Positions 9,164 through 17,271 of a DNA stretch of 64,000 nt are shown piece after piece. The notes under the pieces were generated by a model, which saw only the letters and a list, made by a program, of their open reading frames with translations, searched no databases and had not been told where the DNA came from. A program made the translations under genes and the position numbers. The number at the start of each line of letters is the position of its first letter. The first letter of the stretch is position 1. Source of the DNA: Bacteroidota bacterium (GTDB taxonomy: Bacteria > Bacteroidota > Bacteroidia > AKYH767-A > 2013-40CM-41-45); the NCBI GenBank assembly GCA_026391945.1, contig JAPLDA010000009.1:33932-97931 (forward strand). Reading direction: 5' to 3'.

Positions 9164-10096
9164 TTATTTTTTTAATTCTTCAAAACTCTGCTCAAGAAAT
9201 ACGCGGATCATTTCTCTCCGGTAACTTCGAGAATAGAAATCATTGTCGACCACTCTTGATTTTTTCATGGCCATTTTGATGTATTCTTCGGAACTGCCGT
9301 TCAGGATTCCCTCGATGACAACAGGTTTCGGATCCACTCCGCCGAGAACGATTTTGATTTTTCCGGATTCATTTACCGTGACCGCTGTGGTGAGTGAGGT
9401 GAAATCAACAGCTTCCCGCGGTCGCAGTTTTTTGAAGATGGTTCTGCAGGGCTGATGGAGCGGTAAAATAATGTGGCGGATAATGGAAGTTCCCGGAAGG
9501 TTACGGGGTGCGATTCCATCACCGGTGTAAATGTTTTCAAGAGAAAAGATTTTTGTTCCATCCCGGTCAATGGTTTCCAAAAGCGCATTTACGCTGATGA
9601 GGACAGGAGCGGTATCGGAAACAAATTTTGAAAAACAGGCTTTTGTTCCTCCTGTTGCAATGCAGACATCACCTTCGCATTTCAGGCAATAGCCTACTGA
9701 TTCTCTCCACCAATCGCTTTGGTTGAAAAAGGAACACCTGTTTTCACAAAGAAGGTTTCCCCCGATGGTGGCGGTTTTTCTCAGCATCGGCGAAGCGACA
9801 CTATGAGCCGCTTCAATCAATGCAGGAAAATTCTTTTGAATGATTTCATTTTTTTTCAAATCATCCAGGCGAACGAGGGATCCGATCTTTAAAGCATTTC
9901 CTTCAACAGAAATCTCCTTCAGTTCATCCAGTCCGCTGATGTCAATCAAACAATTGGTCTCGTCCGTTCCCTGGAATTTATTGACCATCACATCCGTTCC
10001 TCCTGCGATGTAACGGAAACTGTGATGATGATCATGTGCAACATGAATTGCTTCATCGATGGTTTGTGGCCGGATGTATTTTTTTTCTGTAATCAT
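9164..10096 (-). CDS. hcrB: 4-hydroxybenzoyl-CoA reductase, beta (FAD / extra 4Fe-4S) subunit
   Basis: FAD subunit of a xanthine-oxidase-family enzyme, 310 residues. FAD motifs: YIAGGTDVMV near residue 29 and TIGGNLLCENRC near residue 110. What sets it apart from CoxM/XdhB proteins is the Cys-bearing insertion following that motif, with Cys at about 121, 137, 145 and 154 in RCSFFNQSDWWRES...C...C...C. In the Thauera enzyme four Cys in an equivalent loop hold an additional [4Fe-4S] cluster that allows electrons to run in the reductive direction. This supports 4-hydroxybenzoyl-CoA reductase (removing the 4-OH to give benzoyl-CoA) rather than xanthine or CO dehydrogenase. Its start overlaps the stop of the HcrC-HcrA gene by 4 bases (ATGA). 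Confidence 0.9.
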   Translation of the reverse strand: MITEKKYIRPQTIDEAIHVAHDHHHSFRYIAGGTDVMVNKFQGTDETNCLIDISGLDELKEISVEGNALKIGSLVRLDDLKKNEIIQKNFPALIEAAHSVASPMLRKTATIGGNLLCENRCSFFNQSDWWRESVGYCLKCEGDVCIATGGTKACFSKFVSDTAPVLISVNALLETIDRDGTKIFSLENIYTGDGIAPRNLPGTSIIRHIILPLHQPCRTIFKKLRPREAVDFTSLTTAVTVNESGKIKIVLGGVDPKPVVIEGILNGSSEEYIKMAMKKSRVVDNDFYSRSYRREMIRVFLEQSFEELKK

Positions 10097-12909
10097 GAGG
10101 AGGCCGGTACTTCTTTTATTGTTTTTTCTTTTTGCCTGATCAATTCAAGAATGTGTTCCGGTTTGATCGGCAATTTAGTGATCCGCACACCAACAGCATC
10201 ATAGATGGCATTGGCGATGGCCGGAATCACGGGATGCAAAGCTCCTTCACCACATTCTTTCGCTCCGAACGGACCTTCCGGATCCATCGTTTCGATGATG
10301 TTGGTGTGAATGTCGGGAGTATCCAGGGATGTTGGAATTTTATAATCCAGGAAATTGTTGTTCACCAGGAGTCCTTTGTAATATTTCATTTCTTCACTCA
10401 ACGCCTGACCGATACCCATGTGCCAGGAACCTTCCAGTTGTCCCTCTACAGCCAATGGATTCAATGCTTTTCCGCAATCATGTGCTCCCCAGACATTGAG
10501 AATTTTTACATGACCTGTTTTCGGATTTACATTCACTTCAGCCACACAGGATCCGAATGAATAAGAAGGACTCAGTCCTGCACCGGCTCCCTTGAAATCT
10601 CCGCCGAGTTTAGGAGAAATGTATTTCCCGCTTACACTAACGGCTCCGCGTTTGGCAGTGAGGATGTCGATGGCTTCATTCCAGTTCAGATCAACGGTCT
10701 TGTTGTTGCTGAAAATTTTTTCATTGGAAAAATTCAACTCTTCAACAGCAATTTCTTTTTTCATGGAAATGGCCTGCGCAATTTCATTCTTCAGGTTTTC
10801 AGCAGCATCTTTGGCTGCGTTGCCGGCCATAAAAGTAACGCGGCTTGAATAACTTCCAAGGTCAACAGGAGTAAGCAAGGTATCTGCTGCGAGAACGAAT
10901 ATTTTATCCATGCTGATGCCAAGCACTTCGGCAACAATGATGGCAAGCATCGTATCGCTTCCCTGGCCGATGTCGTTGGCTCCTGAAGTGATCAGAACCC
11001 TTCCGTCGAAATCAACTTTCAGGTGAACGGTAGATTGCGGCAGTTCATTCCAGATGATTGGCAATGCACTTCCGCTGATAAAAAATCCGCAGCCCACACC
11101 GAAGCCATGTCCGTGCTCCATTTTTCCGTGTTTGTTTTTCCATCCTGATTGTTCGGCGACTTTCTGAATGGACTCGCGGCTTCCATTCGAAGTGATGCGG
11201 TATTGCCCGACGGTGAGTGAATGTGAATCAAGAAAATTTTTCATTCTCAGTTCAACAGGATCCATGTTGATTTTATGTGCGATGTCATCAATGAGGCTTT
11301 CAACGGCAAAACGGGAGTTCACTGCACCGTGTCCGCGCATGGCGCCGCACTGTGGCTTGTTGGTATAAACCCGGAAGGTGCGGAAACCAAAATTATTGAG
11401 TTTGTAAGGAGCCTGTAACAAGACGCCATTGTAGTAAGATGTTACGACGCCGAAACTTCCGTATGCGCCTCCGTCGATGATGATGTCTGCGTCCAGTACT
11501 TTCAGCAAACCGTTTTTATCAGCACCAAGTTGTATCGTCATGCGCGAAGGATGACGTCCATGATTGTTCAGGAAAACTTCTTCTCTGGTGAGGCAAACAC
11601 GCACCGGCTTCCCGGTTTTGCGTGCCATGTGTGCAACGATGATTTCATGTGGAAACGGATCGCTCTTGCCTCCAAAACCACCGCCGACATGAGGTTTGAT
11701 CACGCGGACACGGCTGAGCGGAACTTCCATGGTTTTGGCAAGAGCACGGTGAAGATAATGTGTCACTTGCGTAGCGGAAATAACAGTGAGGCCGTTCTCA
11801 TCCCAATAAGCAGTAGTTGCATGAGGTTCGGTGAAAGCATGTGTGACGCCTTCCATTTCGAATGTCATGTTGCTCACCACTTCCGCATCTTTCAATCCCT
11901 GTTGTTGATCTCCGAAACGCAGTTCAGCTTTCTTGTGAATGTTGTTGTTGAATTTTGATTCGCGGTTCGGATCGGAATGTATTTTCTCATGTTCACCGAC
12001 ATCGTTCATCGAATCATCGATGGTCAGGAATTCTTTGATCGGCTGGTAAGTGACTTTTACCAGTTTGCAGGCCTGTTGTGCGATGGCTTCCGTATCGGCT
12101 GCGACAGCAGCAACGATTTCACCGGCGTACCGTGTTTTATCAATGGCCATTGCCGTTTCATCCTGTGAAAGCGGAAGCACTCCGAACTTAACCGGCAGTT
12201 CTTTTCCTGTGGCAATGTAACGGACTCCCGGAAGTTTCATCGCCTCATCGGTGCTGATGTCAACAATTTTTGCATGAGGGAAAAGGCTTCTCACAAATTT
12301 TACATGGAGAGCATCTTTGATTTTATAATCATCAGCATAATCGGCAATTCCCCTGGCTTTCTTTGATGCTTCAATGGCAGGTCTTCCGATTCCGACGGTT
12401 TTTTCAGTCGTGCTATTTTTTTCTTTTTTCTGAGGAAGAATTTTTCCGTTTTTCTCAGCGGCATATTCTGCAACGGCTGCGATGATTTTTTTATATCCTG
12501 TGCAGCGGCATACATTTCCTGACAGAGCATCTTTGATTTCTGAAATGGAAGGATCCGGATTTTTATTGACAAAGTCGAGAGCCGTCATCACCATTCCGGG
12601 AGTACAGAAGCCGCATTGAATGGCTCCTTTCTCCACAAATTTTTCCTGCAGCAGATGCAATTCTCCCTGGTGATCGATTCCTTCAATGGTAGTAATGTTC
12701 GCATTCTCGAACCGGAGAGCAGGCGTGATGCAGCTCAACACCGGTTCGTTGTTTACCAAAACGGTACAAGCTCCGCAACTTCCCTGTGAACAACCGATTT
12801 TTGTTCCGGTGAGCCCGATTTTTTCCCGGATCACTTCAGAAAGCATCTCATGCTCAGTCACAGGAACTGAATGAGATTTGCCGTTTACTGTCAGATTTAA
12901 AATTCTCAT
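10093..12909 (-). CDS. Fused 4-hydroxybenzoyl-CoA reductase gamma-alpha subunit (HcrC-HcrA)
   Basis: One 938-residue chain joins two subunits that are separate in Thauera. Residues 1-155 form the 2x[2Fe-2S] subunit (plant-type GCSQGSCGACTVL near residue 40 and QCGFCTPGMV / NVCRCTGYKK near residues 98-140). From about residue 175 (GIGRPAIEASKKARG) follows the molybdenum subunit, with GGGFGGKSDPFPHE, the MRGHG motif and KECGEGALHP, which carries the Glu equivalent to the catalytic base of the family. The start at 12909 was chosen over 12945 because ATGA overlaps the ferredoxin stop and MRILNLTVNG is the normal beginning. With HcrB it would make a complete cytosolic reductase using a Mo-pterin cytosine dinucleotide cofactor. 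The fusion order is small subunit first. Confidence 0.88.
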   Translation of the reverse strand: MRILNLTVNGKSHSVPVTEHEMLSEVIREKIGLTGTKIGCSQGSCGACTVLVNNEPVLSCITPALRFENANITTIEGIDHQGELHLLQEKFVEKGAIQCGFCTPGMVMTALDFVNKNPDPSISEIKDALSGNVCRCTGYKKIIAAVAEYAAEKNGKILPQKKEKNSTTEKTVGIGRPAIEASKKARGIADYADDYKIKDALHVKFVRSLFPHAKIVDISTDEAMKLPGVRYIATGKELPVKFGVLPLSQDETAMAIDKTRYAGEIVAAVAADTEAIAQQACKLVKVTYQPIKEFLTIDDSMNDVGEHEKIHSDPNRESKFNNNIHKKAELRFGDQQQGLKDAEVVSNMTFEMEGVTHAFTEPHATTAYWDENGLTVISATQVTHYLHRALAKTMEVPLSRVRVIKPHVGGGFGGKSDPFPHEIIVAHMARKTGKPVRVCLTREEVFLNNHGRHPSRMTIQLGADKNGLLKVLDADIIIDGGAYGSFGVVTSYYNGVLLQAPYKLNNFGFRTFRVYTNKPQCGAMRGHGAVNSRFAVESLIDDIAHKINMDPVELRMKNFLDSHSLTVGQYRITSNGSRESIQKVAEQSGWKNKHGKMEHGHGFGVGCGFFISGSALPIIWNELPQSTVHLKVDFDGRVLITSGANDIGQGSDTMLAIIVAEVLGISMDKIFVLAADTLLTPVDLGSYSSRVTFMAGNAAKDAAENLKNEIAQAISMKKEIAVEELNFSNEKIFSNNKTVDLNWNEAIDILTAKRGAVSVSGKYISPKLGGDFKGAGAGLSPSYSFGSCVAEVNVNPKTGHVKILNVWGAHDCGKALNPLAVEGQLEGSWHMGIGQALSEEMKYYKGLLVNNNFLDYKIPTSLDTPDIHTNIIETMDPEGPFGAKECGEGALHPVIPAIANAIYDAVGVRITKLPIKPEHILELIRQKEKTIKEVPASS

Positions 12910-13136
12910 TGGATCTTTTCTGTCTTGATAATTTTCACCGGACAATTTTGGGCTGCAATGCGTATGGATTGGTATTCATCATCCCCGGCAGTCGTCATGT
13001 ATATCCCGTTTTTTTCTGTTCCGCCAACCAGCGTACTTTTTCCATCTTTTCTCGACATGCGCCAGCGGCCCGGATCAGCTTCCACACATGCATTGCAGCC
13101 AATGCATTTATCCCTGTAGTGAACAACTTTCACCAT
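12906..13136 (-). CDS. Single-cluster ferredoxin
   Basis: A 76-residue ferredoxin with one CIGCNACVEADP motif near residue 11 and a distal NCPV Cys near residue 65, enough for a single [4Fe-4S] cluster; the C-terminal second cluster site is absent. The first motif has the three closely spaced Cys and the fourth is the distal one. It overlaps the upstream U32 gene (TAATG) and the downstream hcrCA gene (ATGA), so expression is coupled. The likely role is electron carrier to 4-hydroxybenzoyl-CoA reductase and possibly benzoyl-CoA reductase; the partner assignment is inferred from gene coupling only. Confidence 0.85.
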   Translation of the reverse strand: MVKVVHYRDKCIGCNACVEADPGRWRMSRKDGKSTLVGGTEKNGIYMTTAGDDEYQSIRIAAQNCPVKIIKTEKIQ

Positions 13137-14383
13137 TATGCATTCACTACTTTATATAATTTATCCGAAGCACGGATTTTACTTTTTACCGGCATCGAAA
13201 TGAGATCTCCCTTTTTCACTTTTTCTTTCTTCCTGTCGTTCACGCGAATTTCCTCAACCGTATCATAGATCAATCCCGTGGTGGGGCCGCTGATTAAAAT
13301 ATCATCTCCGACTTCAAGCGATTGTGATTCCATCTGGAATTCACCGACACCCAATTGATCGTAATATTTCACACCTTTCCCAACGTATATTTTTTTCTTC
13401 GTGGCTTTGGATCCGTATTCATCATTCCATTCTCCCATTTTTTTTCCGAGGTAATACCCATCCCAGAACCCGCGGTTGAAAACAGTTTCAAGGCGTTTTT
13501 TCCAATTCGCAACCTTTTCTTTTGTAAACGTTCCTTCTCTTACCGAATCAATCGCTTCACGGTAGCAGGATGTGGTGGTGAAAACATAGTCTTCATTTCT
13601 TCCCCGTCCTTCAATTTTCAATACGGAAACACCTGAACGGATGACCTGGTCAAGGAAACCAATCGTGCACAGATCTTTAGCCGACATGATGTATTCATTG
13701 TCGATTTCGAATTCAATCCCGTCTTCCTTATCGGTAACAATATAATTTCTCCTGCAGTTCTGAACGCAGGCTCCGCGGTTGGCAGAGGCAAAATGCGAGT
13801 GAAGGCTCAGGTAACATTTCCCCGATACGGCCATGCACAAAGCTCCGTGAGCAAAAATTTCGACCGCTACCAGTTTCCCTGATGGTCCCTTTATTTTTCT
13901 TCGTTTGATTTCAGCGGTAATTTTTCCGACCTGCTCAAGAGTGAGTTCCCTTGCCATCACCATCACATCGGCATATTGCGAATAGAATTCCACCGATTCG
14001 ATGTTGGTGATGTTTGCCTGCGTGGAAATATGAACCGGGATGCCGGCTTTCTTCGCATAATTCATCACGGCATGATCGGATGCAATGATGGCGTCGATGT
14101 TATTTTTTTTTGCTTCATCCACGATCGATCGCATGAGTGAAAGATCATGATCGTACAAAATAGTGTTCAGCGTAATGTACGTACGGATGTTATTTTTTTT
14201 TGCCGTAGCAGATAGTTGCTGCAGGTCTTCGAGCGTAAAATTGATACTCGACCTGGCACGCATGTTCAATTGCTCGATGCCAAAATAAACGGCATGGCAT
14301 CCGCCCTGGATGGCAGCTGCCAACGATTCCCATGATCCGCAGGGAGCAAGCAATTCGATGTGGTTGCCGGGTTGAACCATCAC
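13136..14383 (-). CDS. U32 family protein (TrhP/YdcP-like)
   Basis: A 415-residue member of the family named peptidase U32, several of which are now known to act in prephenate-dependent tRNA uridine hydroxylation rather than proteolysis. Motifs: ELLAPCGSWESLAAAIQGG at the N-terminus, YFGIEQLNMRA, HGALCMAVSGKCYLS and RGACVQNCRR near residues 186-212 (four Cys for a 4Fe-4S cluster), and KIEGRGR. The C-terminal beta domain is complete. M1 and M2 are both possible starts. It is coupled to the ferredoxin and hcr genes by overlap, which is unusual for a tRNA-modifying enzyme; whether it has a role in aromatic metabolism is unknown. Confidence 0.82.
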   Translation of the reverse strand: MMVQPGNHIELLAPCGSWESLAAAIQGGCHAVYFGIEQLNMRARSSINFTLEDLQQLSATAKKNNIRTYITLNTILYDHDLSLMRSIVDEAKKNNIDAIIASDHAVMNYAKKAGIPVHISTQANITNIESVEFYSQYADVMVMARELTLEQVGKITAEIKRRKIKGPSGKLVAVEIFAHGALCMAVSGKCYLSLHSHFASANRGACVQNCRRNYIVTDKEDGIEFEIDNEYIMSAKDLCTIGFLDQVIRSGVSVLKIEGRGRNEDYVFTTTSCYREAIDSVREGTFTKEKVANWKKRLETVFNRGFWDGYYLGKKMGEWNDEYGSKATKKKIYVGKGVKYYDQLGVGEFQMESQSLEVGDDILISGPTTGLIYDTVEEIRVNDRKKEKVKKGDLISMPVKSKIRASDKLYKVVNA

Positions 14384-14463
14384 AGGTTTAGTGATTTTTA
14401 TTTTTTTAAATGACCAATCAAAATTCGGATTAAAAAATAGCTCCGACTATGATATTGATCATG

Positions 14464-15204
14464 CTATAGTGAGGCTCCAATGCTCTTCCCGCCATCCACA
14501 TAAATGGTCTGGCCTGTAATAAATTGCGTGTGTTCGGAAATGAGAAATGCTACGGTGTTGGCCACATCTTCCGGCAGTCCCATTGTTTTTGTCGGTTGGG
14601 CTTCAATTAATTTCTGGAGAACCTCGGGTTTTAATTTTTGTGTCATGGGAGTATCAATCAATCCCGGCGCAACAGCATTTACACAAACATTGTATTTTCC
14701 GAGTTCAAGAGCGAGCACACGCGTGAGTGCAACAACACCGGCTTTTGAAGCGGAGTAATTGCTTTGTCCTTTGTTCCCAAGCCAGGCACGGGAGGCAATG
14801 TTGACAATCCTTCCGCTGTTTTGTTCTTTCATAACGCGGGCAACTTCCCTGCACATCAGCCAGGTTCCTTTCAGGTTCACACCAATGACGGCGTCAAATT
14901 CATCCACACTCATATTCCAGATCATGTTGTCGCGGATAATCCCGGCATTGTTCACCAGTGCATCGATGCGTCCGAATCTCGACAGGCAATCAGCAAACAA
15001 CGATTGCACTTCTTTCTCATTGCAAATGTTGATGGAAGAGAAGTGAACCTTGTCTTTTCCGAATACGTTCTCTAACAGGATTCCGTTTTCAGCGTCAATA
15101 TCGATGGCGACAACGAATGTGTTTTCGGTGACAAGCCGTTGCACAATGGCTTTGCCGATTCCTTTAGCTGCACCGGTAACGATGCAAATCCTCTTTTGTA
15201 TCAT
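14464..15204 (-). CDS. Short-chain dehydrogenase/reductase (FabG-like)
   Basis: A 246-residue classical SDR, NAD(P)-dependent. Motifs: TGAAKGIGKA near residue 10 (cofactor binding), NNAGI near residue 87, IASR with the catalytic Ser, YSASK with the Tyr/Lys pair near residue 152, and the DTP segment after the cofactor loop. FabG-like enzymes act on 3-oxoacyl-ACP or 3-hydroxyacyl-CoA. Because it is in the aromatic operon, oxidation of 3-hydroxypimeloyl-CoA, or of another cyclic or hydroxyacyl-CoA intermediate, is a sensible guess, not shown by the sequence. The start overlaps the end of the mocA-like gene by 41 bases. Confidence 0.85.
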   Translation of the reverse strand: MIQKRICIVTGAAKGIGKAIVQRLVTENTFVVAIDIDAENGILLENVFGKDKVHFSSINICNEKEVQSLFADCLSRFGRIDALVNNAGIIRDNMIWNMSVDEFDAVIGVNLKGTWLMCREVARVMKEQNSGRIVNIASRAWLGNKGQSNYSASKAGVVALTRVLALELGKYNVCVNAVAPGLIDTPMTQKLKPEVLQKLIEAQPTKTMGLPEDVANTVAFLISEHTQFITGQTIYVDGGKSIGASL

Positions 15205-15802
15205 GATGAGAATGATTATTTAATTTTGGAAAGTATGTTTCATACTCTTCCGGGGTATTTACATCAGCCATTACTTTTCCATCTTCAACCGGTAGTCTGC
15301 AACGTGAATGATTTTCAAGGATCTGCCGGAGGCTTTGATCAAATGACGGAAGAGACAGAATTTGCTGAGCGACTGTTGATGAAACCAGGATGGGATGGCC
15401 ACCGTGACCGTTGGTGACCGGCGTGATGTAGTCAGCTTTCATCCTCGATTCATGCAACTGATGAATCAACGGTGCTGTTACGAACGGGTTGTCGATGTTC
15501 TGAACATAAAAATAGTCAGATCCCGGAAAACATTTCAGTCCGAGGTAAAGCGAATAAAGCCGGCCCCGTTGCTGAGAATAATTTTTGACCACCACTGTTT
15601 CATCCATGCCATCGATGATGGCTGTGTTGATATCGGGATTGATCACCACTGCGATCTTCTTTACCCAGGCTTCCCGGTACACTTTAATAATATGCTGAAG
15701 AAAATTTTCTCCGGATGAAAAAGGAAGTAACGCTTTATGAGTACCCATCCTGGTCGATAACCCGGCGGAGAGAATAATGCAAGCGGTTTTCTCATCGACC
15801 AT
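15164..15802 (-). CDS. MocA-like molybdenum cofactor cytidylyltransferase
   Basis: A 212-residue NTP-transferase of the MobA/MocA type. Motifs: ILSAGLSTRMGTHKALLPF near residue 10 (nucleotide binding), IDNPFV near residue 102 (metal-binding region) and GHGGHPILVS near residue 131, which resembles the MocA rather than the MobA pattern. MocA makes the Mo-molybdopterin cytosine dinucleotide used by xanthine-oxidase-family enzymes, so it fits as cofactor supplier for the 4-hydroxybenzoyl-CoA reductase in the same operon. It is the first gene of the leftward operon and is divergent from bcrC. A purine NTP-transferase role cannot be excluded by reading alone. Confidence 0.8.
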   Translation of the reverse strand: MVDEKTACIILSAGLSTRMGTHKALLPFSSGENFLQHIIKVYREAWVKKIAVVINPDINTAIIDGMDETVVVKNYSQQRGRLYSLYLGLKCFPGSDYFYVQNIDNPFVTAPLIHQLHESRMKADYITPVTNGHGGHPILVSSTVAQQILSLPSFDQSLRQILENHSRCRLPVEDGKVMADVNTPEEYETYFPKLNNHSHHDTKEDLHRYRCS

Positions 15803-16051
15803 ATCAATTTCTTTAGATCGTCAAAGATTCACGTTTATGCCCTTTGCTGTTGGGCAAACATGTGCAAAAGAATATGAAAAGATTGGTTTTCAGCATGACG
15901 TCTCTCATGGCCAATTGTACGAAAAAATACTTTATGCTTTGATAAGTGTCATTTCATAATTTACTAAAAGTTAGGAAGATTGCATAGCGGTATTTTTTCA
16001 GATTAGCCAATTGAAAGAAAACGAAAGAAATAAGGGTAAAAATTATCTTCC
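15803..16051. promoter_or_regulatory. Divergent intergenic region between the two aromatic operons
   Basis: This 249-base AT-rich spacer separates the leftward (mocA...nifJ) and rightward (bcrC...) operons and must carry both promoters. On the minus strand AATCTTTG (15822-15829) matches the -7 consensus at 7 of 8 positions and lies about 20 bases before the mocA start. For bcrC no perfect TAnnTTTG is present; a TTTG at about 15937 with TAATTTAC downstream is the best partial fit, at short spacing. The 60-residue ORF inside the spacer has no recognisable features. No regulator gene lies nearby, so operators cannot be assigned. Confidence 0.5.
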
Positions 16052-17227
16052 ATGAATTCACCTGAACAACAACTTGAGAAATTACTTGACGAATGCAAGA
16101 CACTTGCCTTCGATTTGAATTTTACATACGCAAAGGATTGGAAAAAGCAATCCAAAAACCGGTTGCTTGTCGGGTATCTCCCGATTTATGTTCCGCGTGA
16201 AATTATTCATGCTGCCAATGCATTGCCTGTTGGCATCATGGGAGTTGGTGACAGGAAACAAATTATCAAAGGCGATGCCTATTACCAGTCATACATCTGC
16301 CACCTGCCGAGAGGGATCATAGAAATGGCTCTCGATCACAACCTGGAAAACTTCGACGGATTTCTTTTTCCTGCAATCTGTGATTGTGTAAGGAATCTTT
16401 CAGGGATGTTCAAGATTGTTAAAAAAGGGAAGTTCACCCGCTATTTTGATTATCCTCAGAATTTTGATGCGCTGATCGGTGGTGTTTTTTACCGCGAGTT
16501 GCTCGAGACCGTTATCCACGACATGTATCTTCTGAACGGAGTAAAAATTACCATCGAAAATCTCAATCACTCCATCAAACTTTACAACATCAACCGCCGG
16601 CTGATTGAAAAGATATACGATATCCGCCAGGAATTTCCATGGCGTCTTTCGGCCGTGGATGTATATCATATCATTCGTGCAGGCCTGGTGATCACGGTTG
16701 AAAAACACAATGAGATTTTGGAAGAAGTGGTTTCGCTGATTGAAAAAGATTCCGGAGAACCCCTGGATAATATCCGTGTGGTAGTATCAGGATCGTTCTG
16801 TGAACAGCCGCCGGTTGGCCTGATCAAATCCATCGAAATGGCCGGATGCTATATCGTGGATGATGATTTCATGCTCGGATCAAGATGGATACAAGGTGAT
16901 ATCAACGCAGCCACCAATAACCCGGTCAACGAAATCGTAAAATCATTCCTCGAACAGAGCGCTCCTTCTTCTGCAATTTATGATGTCGCCAATCCGAAAG
17001 GAAAACGGCTGGTCGACCTGGTGAAAAAAAGAAAAGCGGACGGTGTGATCTTCTGCGCAGCAAGTTTCTGTGATCCGGCTTTGCTCGATCGCCCTGACTT
17101 GCAGAAGTCCTGCGACGAAGCAGGAGTGAATCACATCAATTTCCAGTTCCATGAAAACACCGGGCAGTTCAAGGTGATCAAAGAGCAGGCAGGAACATTT
17201 TCTGACTCCATCAAACTCTGGGTATAA
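16052..17227 (+). CDS. bcrC: Benzoyl-CoA reductase, catalytic subunit BcrC/BadD type
   Basis: One of two catalytic subunits of class I ATP-dependent benzoyl-CoA reductase, which reduces the aromatic ring to cyclohexa-1,5-diene-1-carbonyl-CoA. The 391-residue length fits. It belongs to the 2-hydroxyacyl-CoA dehydratase D-component family: YLPIYVPREIIHAANALPVG near residue 48, YQSYICHLPRG with Cys83, FPAICDCVRNLSG with Cys110 and Cys112, and FCDPALLDRP with Cys340. In this family three Cys per subunit bind the [4Fe-4S] cluster at the active site. First gene of the rightward operon, in the same C-B-A-D order as in Thauera and as badDEFG of Rhodopseudomonas. Confidence 0.93.
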   Translation: MNSPEQQLEKLLDECKTLAFDLNFTYAKDWKKQSKNRLLVGYLPIYVPREIIHAANALPVGIMGVGDRKQIIKGDAYYQSYICHLPRGIIEMALDHNLENFDGFLFPAICDCVRNLSGMFKIVKKGKFTRYFDYPQNFDALIGGVFYRELLETVIHDMYLLNGVKITIENLNHSIKLYNINRRLIEKIYDIRQEFPWRLSAVDVYHIIRAGLVITVEKHNEILEEVVSLIEKDSGEPLDNIRVVVSGSFCEQPPVGLIKSIEMAGCYIVDDDFMLGSRWIQGDINAATNNPVNEIVKSFLEQSAPSSAIYDVANPKGKRLVDLVKKRKADGVIFCAASFCDPALLDRPDLQKSCDEAGVNHINFQFHENTGQFKVIKEQAGTFSDSIKLWV

Positions 17228-17271
17228 AAAGTTAAACAAATTGTCTGTCAACTAAACCAAATCAAATCACC

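Noticed and set aside
10132-10560. 142-residue ORF opposite the hcrCA gene
   Set aside because: Shadow frame of a well-supported molybdoenzyme; the product has no recognisable motif.
9164-12909. Xanthine or carbon monoxide dehydrogenase
   Set aside because: The four-Cys insertion in the FAD subunit and the benzoyl-CoA genes next door point to 4-hydroxybenzoyl-CoA reductase.
15777-15959. 60-residue plus-strand ORF between the divergent aromatic operons
   Set aside because: Overlaps the mocA start and the promoter region; no signal peptide, domain or coding-like composition.
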